DNA of 6,666 nt from Candidatus Gastranaerophilales bacterium. GTDB lineage: Bacteria; Cyanobacteriota; Vampirovibrionia; Gastranaerophilales; Gastranaerophilaceae. Under the pieces are notes generated by a model. That model was not told the DNA's origin. It saw only the letters and a list, made by a program, of their open reading frames with translations, and ran no database searches. Every line of letters starts with the position of its first letter. Within the stretch, counting starts at the first letter, position 1. The DNA lies in NCBI GenBank assembly GCA_900772035.1, contig CAAGQE010000192.1, forward strand, positions 1-6,666, in the 5' to 3' direction. Made by a program: the position numbers and the translations under genes. Below are positions 1 through 6,666 of this stretch, in pieces.

Positions 1-780
1 GGTTGTGAAAATGAGTTTCCCCGCCTGTGAAATTTGAGAAACATTCGGGTCTAAGTCGGAGGCGACTTTCAATTTTGACACGAATGCTGCTTCCAACATC
101 GACGGAATTTCGCCTGTCGTAACGACTTCCGACGGTGTTCTGAATTTTACCGCGAGTCCGTTTTCTCCGTGTTCAAAAATTAACTCGTGAATGTCTTCCA
201 AAATTGCCTGCTTCAAAATCGCTCTGATGAGCAAAAGAGTATGTTCTCCCGTCAGGCTGCCTTTGTGCAACTCCTCGCGCCAGTCGTATTTTTCCTCAGG
301 GTCGGTCGCGGAGACTTTGCCGACGCAATCGTCTTTATAATATTTGTCAATTGCCTGCAAAATAGAAGTTTCGGAAACAATTACAGGTTCGATTTCACAG
401 CCGATTTTGTCCACGATTTTGTCAATCGCAAACAAGTCCAAAGGATCGCTCATCGCGACGCTTAGGCTGTCTTCAATCTTGAAAAGAGGTATCATTTTGA
501 ATTTTCTGGCTTCGGTTGCAGAAATATACTTCAAACACTTTTCATCAATGATATAAGTGCTTAACGTCGTTGACGGGAAGTGCAACTTTGATGCCAAAAA
601 GTCAAGCAAGGCTTGCTCTGTGATTAAGCCTTTGTTTATCAATACTTGACCGATATTGTGTTTTTGCGAAATCGCTAATTCTTCCGCTTTTTCCAAATCT
701 TCATACGTTATTAATTTTTCTCTGACCAAGTCGTACTTTAATTTTTCGAGAGTTTTATTACTGACTGACTTTTTTTCCAT
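1..780 (-). CDS. GspE/PilB-family protein, N-terminal part (cut by window edge)
   Basis: The first 260 residues are visible; the gene runs off the left edge. Residues about 10-65 form a helical repeat like the first part of MshEN (e.g. NIGQVLINKGLITEQALLDF at 42-61). Residues about 66-148 match the T2SSE N-terminal domain, with MIPLF (96-100), the hallmark VAMSDPLDL (108-116) and DKYY (145-148). From about 184 it resembles the start of the ATPase N-domain of PilB/GspE (RAILKQAILEDIHELIFE, then VKFR at 211-214, then KLKVASDLD at 236-244). Family members are hexameric cytoplasmic ATPases that power type IV pilus or type II secretion assembly. Oddities: the usual ASDIHIEP reads LEDIHELIF, and the RxDG after the arginine is missing. 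Walker A/B lie outside the window, so ATPase activity is unproven. The ATG is 2 bp after the receiver gene's stop, with a GGGA ribosome site inside that gene, so the two are translationally linked. Confidence 0.85.
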   Translation of the reverse strand, partial: MEKKSVSNKTLEKLKYDLVREKLITYEDLEKAEELAISQKHNIGQVLINKGLITEQALLDFLASKLHFPSTTLSTYIIDEKCLKYISATEARKFKMIPLFKIEDSLSVAMSDPLDLFAIDKIVDKIGCEIEPVIVSETSILQAIDKYYKDDCVGKVSATDPEEKYDWREELHKGSLTGEHTLLLIRAILKQAILEDIHELIFEHGENGLAVKFRTPSEVVTTGEIPSMLEAAFVSKLKVASDLDPNVSQISQAGKLIFTT

Positions 781-782
781 AC

Positions 783-1148
783 TTATCCCAGATATGACTT
801 AACCCTTTCAATTACAAAATTTATGTCAAACGGCTTTGTGATATACTCGTCCGCGCCTGTTTCTTCCCCTAATTCCTTATCCTTTTCCTGTGAACGTGCC
901 GTCAACATCAAAATCGGAATGTCTTTGTATCGGGTATCAAACTTCAAAAGTCTGCTTACCTTATATCCGTTCATAACGGGCATCATGACGTCTAAAATGA
1001 TTAAGTCGGGCATGATTTCTCTTGCCTTGTTCAACCCTTGCTCTCCGTCATAGGCACAATGACATTCGTAATTTTCAGTTTCAAGCATAAATTTTAATGT
1101 TTCGACAATGTCTTGTTCATCATCGACAATTAACACTTTTTTAGCCAT
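783..1148 (-). CDS. Stand-alone response regulator receiver (CheY/DivK-like)
   Basis: A 121-residue single receiver domain with no output domain. All key residues are present: acidic cluster D9-D10-E11, phosphoacceptor D53 in LIILDVMMP, T83 in MLTAR, and K105 in the ITKPF motif. It should be phosphorylated on D53, most likely by the kinase encoded immediately upstream, and act through protein-protein contact or as a phosphorelay intermediate. Its ATG lies inside the kinase's last codons (8-bp overlap) and an AGAGG ribosome site stands about 6 nt before it, also within the kinase gene. The next gene starts 2 bp after its stop and encodes a GspE/PilB-like protein. Gene order therefore suggests that this receiver signals to the pilus/secretion-type protein, but that link is inference. 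Confidence 0.95.
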   Translation of the reverse strand: MAKKVLIVDDEQDIVETLKFMLETENYECHCAYDGEQGLNKAREIMPDLIILDVMMPVMNGYKVSRLLKFDTRYKDIPILMLTARSQEKDKELGEETGADEYITKPFDINFVIERVKSYLG

Positions 1149-3207
1149 TTATAACCTCTTTCAATAATTTTTTTGATTCTTTGATAAGTTTTTCCGAATC
1201 ACCTGCATCTTCAGGGTAAAATGCTTGTGAATAGTAGATTTTCTTTCCGTTTTTAATGGTTTCGTCGTTCTTTGCAAAGTCCAAAATTCTTTGGATTACA
1301 AAATTGAAAATCTGTCTGTTCATTTTTATATCGTAGTAGGAATAATAAAGTCTTTCCTTCGTTTCCGTATAAAAATGTTTTGATTCCGTTGTCTTTTTGA
1401 AAATATTTTCGCTGTCCAATTTGTTGATAAACTCTACCAAATAAGGCATTTCGGTTAATTTATTTTCGCAAAGAGTAATAAGTCCGAACGAATTGTTATC
1501 AGCGTTTGAAATATCGTGGTGAAGTTGCATTTCAAATCGTTCGTCTTCCGTCAAAACAGGAATTGCGAGGAAAAAGTCAGAGCCTTTTCCGACAATGCTT
1601 TCCAGCCACAAGAAGCCGTTGTGAACTTCTGCGAATTTTTTTGCAATGAAAAGACCCAAGCCTGTTCCGCCGACACTCCTCGAAAGTGTGCCTTTGACTT
1701 GTTCAAATTTTTCAAAAACCTTGTCAACATCTTCGCTCGAAATCCCCGGCCCTGTATCCGATACTTTGACATAAACATATTCGTCCGAAAGGACACAATC
1801 TTTATTTGACGAAAACGGTTTTTCTCTAAGGTCGGGTGCTTCGATAATACCCGTCGTAATAGTTATTTGGCCGCCGTTAGGAGTGTATTTAAGCGCGTTT
1901 GAAACGAGGTTTGTCACAACCTGTTCAATACGTTTTGTATCCATATAAAGCGCAGGAAGATTTTCCGTTTGATCGAGTACAAACTCGATGCTCTTTTCAT
2001 CCGCAAGGTTTGACAAAGATTGTCTTACCGATTCAACAATCGGCGAGATATTTGCCACGGAAAAACTGTAATCCAATTTGCCCGCCTCTGCCTTCACGGA
2101 GTCAAGCCATTCTTGAATAATAGAGAGCAATCTCGTTCCGTTTCGCTCAATCATTTTGACAAAAAGATTGGCTCTGTCGGGCATCCCCGGAATTGCCCCG
2201 CTTAACAGGATTTTTACCGCGTTTTGAATAGCCGTCAACGGAGTTCTTAACTCGTGAGAAACGATTGAGAAAAATTCCGACTTTTTCTTCTCCATTTCTT
2301 CAAGTTTTATGTTTTGTTCTTTGATTTCTTCGTAAAGAACGGCGCTTTGCAACGGGAAAGTCGCCTGTTTTACGAGAGTGTGGAACCATCTTATGTCCTC
2401 TGACTTAAATTCTTTTTCTTTGAAAACTTCAATAATTCCAAAAAATTTATTCTTGATGTTAATCTGTTGAAGCGCCGTATCGAAGTTAAATACGTTCAAG
2501 TCGTATTCAAACTCTTTGCGTTTAATATTTTTGATAACTTTGATTTCTTCTTTTTTTGTATGGATGTTGAAATAATTTTTGTAACTCAGCATTGCCCTGA
2601 ATTTGATTGCTTCTTCAAGCCTCGGGCTGATTGAGTGGACGGAATTTATAATAAGCGTAATATCTGTCGGGTCATTGAAAACCAACGAATAACAAAGTTG
2701 GTAACTCAAACTTTTTTCAATTCCCTCGGTCATGATTTTTATGAGTTCCATTTTGTTTTGAGAACCCGTCAATTCCGTTACGGTCTTGTTTAAGACGTTT
2801 AATCTGTATAAACTTTTTGAAAGTTCTGCGTTATTTTCCGCCAATTCGTCCAAAGAATGCTTTGCCAAAAGTGCCGAATTTACGGTCGCGATAAGAATAT
2901 CCTTGTCTATCGGGTCAGAAATGTACAACGGTGCATATTTCAGAAAACTTTTATCCTCTTCTTTCGGATTTACGATGAGGATTGTATTCACATTTTTGAT
3001 TTGGGTACTGAATTTTATAGAACGGCAAAAGTTAACCGCATCTTCCAAATTCACGGTGTCAATCAGCATAATATCGAACGCGTTGTTTTTAAAATACCCT
3101 TCAAAATCTTCCTCGGTCGAAAACGAGTGAAGATTATGTTGTTTTAACACAGAGGAGACAAACTCCGTTCTGTCTGCATTTTTAGTGAATAAAAGAATAT
3201 CTGACAT
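1141..3207 (-). CDS. Cytoplasmic sensor histidine kinase: pseudo-receiver, GAF-like, HisKA, HATPase, GGDEF-like tail
   Basis: 688 residues with no signal peptide or membrane segment. Residues 1-112 have receiver-like strand/helix spacing, with D50 in IMLID, but the acidic pair is replaced (TKN at 8-10) and the switch Thr and Lys are missing. A coiled coil lies at about 116-145, a GAF-like sensor region at about 150-290, and a linker helix at 291-312. HisKA has H318 in FSIVSHELRTPL. HATPase has the N box around N433/N437, G1 DTGPGI (484-489), F box (498-501) and G2 GGTGLGL (513-519). The core is thus intact and should autophosphorylate H318. Residues about 555-688 are an extension ending in AFYPEDAGDSEKLIKESKKL (662-681), which resembles the last strand and helix of GGDEF domains, but no GG[D/E]EF motif is present. 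The start is chosen because the first strand begins at residue 3. No clear Shine-Dalgarno precedes it. It leads the operon with the receiver and GspE-like genes. Confidence 0.93.
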   Translation of the reverse strand: MSDILLFTKNADRTEFVSSVLKQHNLHSFSTEEDFEGYFKNNAFDIMLIDTVNLEDAVNFCRSIKFSTQIKNVNTILIVNPKEEDKSFLKYAPLYISDPIDKDILIATVNSALLAKHSLDELAENNAELSKSLYRLNVLNKTVTELTGSQNKMELIKIMTEGIEKSLSYQLCYSLVFNDPTDITLIINSVHSISPRLEEAIKFRAMLSYKNYFNIHTKKEEIKVIKNIKRKEFEYDLNVFNFDTALQQINIKNKFFGIIEVFKEKEFKSEDIRWFHTLVKQATFPLQSAVLYEEIKEQNIKLEEMEKKKSEFFSIVSHELRTPLTAIQNAVKILLSGAIPGMPDRANLFVKMIERNGTRLLSIIQEWLDSVKAEAGKLDYSFSVANISPIVESVRQSLSNLADEKSIEFVLDQTENLPALYMDTKRIEQVVTNLVSNALKYTPNGGQITITTGIIEAPDLREKPFSSNKDCVLSDEYVYVKVSDTGPGISSEDVDKVFEKFEQVKGTLSRSVGGTGLGLFIAKKFAEVHNGFLWLESIVGKGSDFFLAIPVLTEDERFEMQLHHDISNADNNSFGLITLCENKLTEMPYLVEFINKLDSENIFKKTTESKHFYTETKERLYYSYYDIKMNRQIFNFVIQRILDFAKNDETIKNGKKIYYSQAFYPEDAGDSEKLIKESKKLLKEVING

Positions 3208-3264
3208 CTTACATTACCAAAGTTATACAACCAATATTTTAACAGTTTTTTCTAAAACATACCT

Positions 3265-3294
3265 TTAATAAATAAAACTTAATCTTTATGACAA
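3265..3294 (-). promoter_or_regulatory. Candidate promoter of the kinase operon
   Basis: On the minus strand, TTGTCA (3294-3289) is followed after 18 bp by TATTAA (3270-3265), a moderate sigma70-type match. Transcription would begin near 3258, giving a leader of about 50 nt before the kinase ATG. A second TATAAC-like box closer to the gene (3227-3222) has no partner -35, so I prefer this one. Call by eye only. Confidence 0.3.
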
Positions 3295-3320
3295 AATGTT
3301 CCGAAAAACGGCGCGAAAAC

Positions 3321-3349
3321 TTGACTGTAATATTCCCTCGGAATAGAAT
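3321..3349 (+). promoter_or_regulatory. ilvC promoter (sigma70-type)
   Basis: TTGACT (3321-3326) and TAGAAT (3344-3349) are separated by exactly 17 bp, each one mismatch from consensus. The start of transcription would fall near 3356, leaving a leader of about 45 nt that contains the GGAG ribosome site at 3391-3394, 6 nt before the ilvC ATG. The leader shows no obvious attenuator or T-box. Confidence 0.65.
3331..3345. promoter_or_regulatory. Palindrome inside the ilvC promoter, candidate operator
   Basis: TATTCC-CTC-GGAATA is a perfect 6-bp inverted repeat around a 3-bp centre. It fills most of the -35/-10 spacer and covers the first two bases of the -10 box, so a bound protein would block RNA polymerase. 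Repression of ilvC is therefore the natural reading. No regulator gene is visible in the window and only one copy was seen. Confidence 0.35.
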
Positions 3350-3382
3350 AATGGCAAACGTTGAAGATTTAATGACACTTAA

Positions 3383-4399
<1,017 letters not shown>

Positions 4400-4417
4400 T
4401 TCTTCAAAATTAAGATT

Positions 4418-4451
4418 ATTGAATGGGACGACAATTGCCGTCCCATTTGAT
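4418..4451 (+). terminator. Strong hairpin after ilvC, no U-tract
   Basis: A perfect 9-bp stem AATGGGACG (4422-4430) / CGTCCCATT (4439-4447) encloses an 8-nt loop. Two G-U pairs and two A-T pairs extend it to 4418-4451. It is not followed by a run of T; the lipoprotein gene's AGGAG ribosome site begins 2 nt after it. It may be a weak or factor-assisted terminator, a 3'-end stabiliser of ilvC mRNA, or a structure affecting translation of the next gene. Confidence 0.45.
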
Positions 4452-4462
4452 TAGGAGAAAAT

Positions 4463-5737
4463 ATGTTTAAAAGATTATTACTAATCCTTATGGCGGTGTT
4501 GATTTTAACAGGATGTATGCCTGCGCCGATAGACAAAAAGCAAACTGTCGTACCCGAACCCGAAAAAAGTATGGTGACGAGGTCATTGTCCGCCGTCGGT
4601 AACACATTCAGAATCAACAAAAAACTTAAACTTGCCAAGAAAGGCGAGCCGATGGTTGTTGCCTACGTAGGTTCTTCAATCTTTTACGATAAGTCGGAAA
4701 ATTCGGTTAGTGATTTATCTTTTGAATACATAAAAACTTTTCTCGGTAAAAAAGCGCATCTCAAAAAGATTACATCAGGGGTTGAAGATTCGACTTCAAT
4801 TCTCGGAAACATTCTTTTAAAACGTGATGTTCTATCCAAAAAACCCGATATTATTTTCCTTGATTATGCGGTTTTCGATACCCCTAATCAAGATTGCAGA
4901 GAGGCTTTTGAAGCAATTATCAGAAACTCTTTGGCTTGCGAAAACGAGCCTCAAGTTGTAATTTTGTTGAACACAAATTCTGACGGTTCGTACAAACAAG
5001 ATTTTATGGAGCAGGTCGGTAGATATTACAATTTGCCGATTATCAACGTTGCGACCGCTATTCAGCCTGAAATTTCTTCCGGCAGAGCAGCTTTTTCAAA
5101 GTTCTATACCGAAGACGGTAAACTCAACGAGTACGGAAAACAAACCGTTGCAAAGTTGCTCGACAACTACATTTTGCAGGCTTCAAAAAACAAAAAGGAC
5201 AAATCTTATATCGTTCCGCAAATGATGTACAGAAACTCGACTTCTCACAATATCAAGTTTTTGGATGCGCAAAATATTCAGTCTGTTAACGACGGTTCTT
5301 ATTTCAGAGGCAAAACCAAAAACGAAGATTTCCCAAACAAAATCGAATATATGACAAACACGGGTAACCTTCCTTTTACCTTTAAACTCGATGCGAACAA
5401 CGTTTTCTTGATTATGCCCGTAAGCACGGCAAGAAACGATGTTATTCAAGTGGAGGTTAACGGCAAAAAAATTGCAAAAATCGACACGAAAGGAAACTTC
5501 GACAACGATGTTCCTCAGGCTTTCAAGATTTTTTCAAGTTCAAAAACCGATAAAGTCACGGTATCTATCAAACTTGTTGATGAAGAAGAAGTGAATACCG
5601 ATTTTTCTCAAAATCCCGAAGAAAATGACAAAGAAGATATGCATGAAAATATGCAAAAGCTCAAAAACGCAATGAATACTCCAGAAAACGATTTTGAATT
5701 TTGGGGAATAGCGTATACAAAACACGATTCAAAATAA
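4463..5737 (+). CDS. SGNH/GDSL-hydrolase-fold lipoprotein, catalytic residues apparently lost
   Basis: 424 residues. A type II signal peptide with lipobox LTGC places the lipidated Cys at 18, so the mature protein is membrane-anchored outside the cytoplasm. Residues about 62-240 follow the SGNH pattern: block I VGSSI (69-73) with the nucleophile at S72, then a conserved RDVLSKKPDIIFLDYAV stretch (121-137) like block III. In active relatives this continues to an Asn (FAVND) and ends with DxxHPxxxGH; here those places read F138-D139 and EDGKLNEYGK (217-226), with K220 where the His belongs. Residues about 245-420 look like a beta-rich accessory domain (FTFKLDANNVFLIMPV, then VIQVEVNGKKI), as seen in carbohydrate-active SGNH esterases, with an acidic stretch near 373-393. 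It could be a binding protein or scaffold rather than an esterase. AGGAG lies 5 nt before the ATG. It may be partly co-transcribed with ilvC. Confidence 0.8.
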   Translation: MFKRLLLILMAVLILTGCMPAPIDKKQTVVPEPEKSMVTRSLSAVGNTFRINKKLKLAKKGEPMVVAYVGSSIFYDKSENSVSDLSFEYIKTFLGKKAHLKKITSGVEDSTSILGNILLKRDVLSKKPDIIFLDYAVFDTPNQDCREAFEAIIRNSLACENEPQVVILLNTNSDGSYKQDFMEQVGRYYNLPIINVATAIQPEISSGRAAFSKFYTEDGKLNEYGKQTVAKLLDNYILQASKNKKDKSYIVPQMMYRNSTSHNIKFLDAQNIQSVNDGSYFRGKTKNEDFPNKIEYMTNTGNLPFTFKLDANNVFLIMPVSTARNDVIQVEVNGKKIAKIDTKGNFDNDVPQAFKIFSSSKTDKVTVSIKLVDEEEVNTDFSQNPEENDKEDMHENMQKLKNAMNTPENDFEFWGIAYTKHDSK

Positions 5738-5763
5738 TGAACTTTGCGAGAACAAAGTCGTTA
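5735..5763 (+). terminator. Hairpin at the end of the lipoprotein gene, possible weak terminator
   Basis: ACTTTG (5741-5746) and CAAAGT (5753-5758) form a perfect 6-bp stem with a 6-nt loop. With one bulged A the stem extends by five more pairs (5735-5739 with 5759-5763, one G-U), taking in the stop codon. The downstream sequence is AT-rich but lacks a true T-run, so termination efficiency is doubtful. It also overlaps the likely promoter region of the next gene. Confidence 0.35.
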
Positions 5764-5765
5764 TA

Positions 5766-5776
5766 TATGATATAAT
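5766..5776 (+). promoter_or_regulatory. Extended -10 promoter of the small secreted protein gene
   Basis: TGA-TATAAT (5768-5776) is a perfect -10 with an upstream TGn element. An overlapping alternative -10, TATGAT (5766-5771), has TTGCGA (5744-5749) 16 bp upstream. Either would start transcription at about 5778-5783, giving a leader of only about 10-15 nt that holds little beyond the GGAG ribosome site. Confidence 0.5.
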
Positions 5777-5792
5777 TTTGTCGGAGAAAATT

Positions 5793-6146
5793 ATGAAAAA
5801 GTTTTTATTAGCAATAGTTTTAATATCATTTGGCGCAGGTGCTTTTGCTGCCGTTGAAAATCCGATGGAAGCCATGTTTAAAACTTGGTACGGGGTAAAA
5901 ATTAAAAAAGTTGTAAAATACTGGGGGCAGCCCACAGATATCGAATACGACCAAAGTCAAAAGAAATACAAATGGCTCGAACATTCAACAAGATATATCC
6001 CTGGTACGCAATATCAAAAACGTGTTGCTTGCGAAAGGGTTTTGATTGTTGACGTTTCGGGCAGAGTCGTTTTCGGCAAGTATAACGGAACGGGTTGTCC
6101 GTTTACTACCGAAGGTGTTAAACAATGGGTTAATCCCGAATTTTAG
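5793..6146 (+). CDS. Small secreted protein, BamE/SmpA-like pattern, unknown function
   Basis: 117 residues with a clear type I signal peptide (MKK, a hydrophobic run, cleavage after AFA at residue 19), so the mature protein of about 98 residues is exported. I chose the ATG at 5793 because GGAG lies 6 nt before it; an in-frame TTG at 5778 would spoil the signal peptide and sits upstream of that site. The mature part begins with a helix and WYGVKIKKVVKYWGQPTDI (32-50), then a YKWLEH strand (59-64), a strand ERVLIVDVSGRV (81-92) and FGKYNGTGC. This order (helix pair, WGxPT, three strands, closing G-x-C) resembles small BamE/SmpA/OmlA-fold proteins, some of which are outer-membrane assembly factors. 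C80 and C102 could form a disulfide. The family reading is a pattern match only. Its stop overlaps the stop of convergent dtd. Confidence 0.8.
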   Translation: MKKFLLAIVLISFGAGAFAAVENPMEAMFKTWYGVKIKKVVKYWGQPTDIEYDQSQKKYKWLEHSTRYIPGTQYQKRVACERVLIVDVSGRVVFGKYNGTGCPFTTEGVKQWVNPEF

Positions 6147-6586
6147 GCTTTCTTTTCTAAAATAAAAGTTACGGGGCCGTCGTTAATGAGTGCAACATCC
6201 ATCATTGCGCCGAAAACACCCGTTTTGACCTGTAAACCGCTCGATTTTGCCATTTCGACAAAATTATTGTACATAATTTCGGCATCTTTCGGGGGCATTG
6301 CCGCATCAAAACTTGGTCTTGTGCCTTTCCTCGTATCGCCTGCCAAAGTGAATTGAGATACAATTAAAAGTTCTCCCTCAACATCTTTAACGGAAAGATT
6401 CATTTTGTTGTTTTCGTCTTCAAAAATGCGAAGTTTCAACATCTTTTCGCAAATGTATTTTGAAATATCTTCCGTGTCGCCTTTTTCAACACCGTATAAA
6501 ACCAAAAGACCGTGCTTGATTTCCGAATATAATTTCCCGTCAATTGTGACGGATGCTGATTTTACTCTTTGTATAACTGCTTTCAT
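6143..6586 (-). CDS. dtd: D-aminoacyl-tRNA deacylase
   Basis: Hydrolyses D-aminoacyl-tRNAs (and glycine mischarged on tRNA-Ala), a cytoplasmic quality-control step that keeps D-amino acids out of translation. The 147-residue length is normal for the bacterial DTD1 family. Both signatures are intact: SQFTL (77-81), with T80 in the active site, and NDGPVT (135-140), carrying the Gly-cisPro pair that excludes L-aminoacyl substrates. Other typical stretches are MKAVIQRV at the start, a GLLVLYGV strand and GDTRKGTRPSFD (83-94). No Shine-Dalgarno precedes the ATG; an extended -10 box ends 8 nt upstream, so the transcript is probably leaderless or nearly so. The 3' end overlaps the convergent small secreted gene by 4 bp, with no bidirectional terminator between them. 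Confidence 0.97.
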   Translation of the reverse strand: MKAVIQRVKSASVTIDGKLYSEIKHGLLVLYGVEKGDTEDISKYICEKMLKLRIFEDENNKMNLSVKDVEGELLIVSQFTLAGDTRKGTRPSFDAAMPPKDAEIMYNNFVEMAKSSGLQVKTGVFGAMMDVALINDGPVTFILEKKA

Positions 6587-6594
6587 AATAAAAA

Positions 6595-6603
6595 ATTATA
6601 TCA
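6595..6603 (-). promoter_or_regulatory. Extended -10 promoter of dtd
   Basis: On the minus strand TGA-TATAAT (6603-6595) is a perfect extended -10. The nearest -35-like hexamer, TTGAAA, is 19 bp upstream. Only 8 nt separate the -10 from the dtd ATG, so transcription would start at or within about 3 nt of the start codon. Confidence 0.5.
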
Positions 6604-6614
6604 AAAAACAAGAA

Positions 6615-6666
6615 TTATTTTTCAAGAATTTTGTCTAAAATTCCGACCAATTCTTCGATTTTTTCA
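6615..6666 (-). CDS. C-terminal end of an upstream minus-strand gene (partial)
   Basis: Reading leftwards from the window edge, one frame stays open for 16 codons and ends in TAA: EKIEELVGILDKILEK. The composition looks like a real amphipathic helical C-terminus, and the other two frames have stops within this stretch. The stop is 28 bp before the dtd start, on the same strand. The fragment is too short to name the protein or to be certain it is coding. Confidence 0.45.
   Translation of the reverse strand, partial: EKIEELVGILDKILEK

Noticed and set aside
187..556. Plus-strand open frames across the left end
   Set aside because: The minus frame here is continuously open and matches the MshEN/T2SSE N-terminal domain; the plus frames are antisense shadows.
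1516..2205. Several open frames of 60-100 codons on the plus strand and in a second minus frame inside the kinase gene
   Set aside because: They overlap the well-supported HisKA/HATPase coding frame, show no recognisable domain, and look like shadows of the real gene.
3301..3311. CCG-AAAAA-CGG inverted repeat upstream of the ilvC -35
   Set aside because: Only 3-bp arms; expected by chance in this length of sequence.
5778..5792. TTG start for the small secreted protein, adding MSEKI
   Set aside because: The ATG at 5793 has GGAG at the right distance and gives a clean signal peptide; the TTG lies upstream of that ribosome site and near the transcription start.

Overview
This is an AT-rich bacterial chromosomal segment of ordinary, tightly packed genes. 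It holds seven substantial coding regions and the tail of an eighth. I see no mobile element, CRISPR array, tRNA or rRNA. Shine-Dalgarno sites of the GGAG type precede several genes. The ketol-acid reductoisomerase reads like the cyanobacterial short (class I) form. That, with a pilus/secretion-type ATPase fragment and simple lipoprotein genes, makes a non-photosynthetic relative of Cyanobacteria (Vampirovibrionia/Melainabacteria) a reasonable guess. The placement is inference from memory of protein style and was not tested.

Left part (1-3207, minus strand): three closely linked genes read leftwards from about 3207. They encode a 688-residue cytoplasmic hybrid-looking histidine kinase, a stand-alone 121-residue receiver, and the first 260 residues of a GspE/PilB-family protein that runs off the window. 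Kinase and receiver overlap by 8 bp, and receiver and GspE-like gene are 2 bp apart, so they are almost certainly one transcript. The kinase has a degenerate receiver-like domain at its N-terminus and, after the ATPase domain, a C-terminal extension that I read as a degenerate GGDEF domain. Together with the MshEN-type N-terminus of the third gene, this suggests a signalling cassette acting on a type IV pilus or type II secretion machine, perhaps touching cyclic-di-GMP. This is the most interesting part of the window.

Middle (3208-5737): a 193-bp divergent intergenic region carries a good sigma70-type promoter for ilvC with a perfect 15-bp palindrome inside it, plus a weaker candidate promoter for the kinase operon. 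ilvC (branched-chain amino acid synthesis) follows. After a strong hairpin comes a lipoprotein with an SGNH-hydrolase fold whose catalytic His and Asn appear to be lost.

Right part (5738-6666): a small secreted protein with a BamE/SmpA-like look (plus strand) converges on dtd, the D-aminoacyl-tRNA deacylase (minus strand), and their stop codons overlap by 4 bp. Both have a TGATATAAT extended -10 element very close to the start codon, and dtd looks leaderless. The last 52 bases probably hold the C-terminus of another minus-strand gene.
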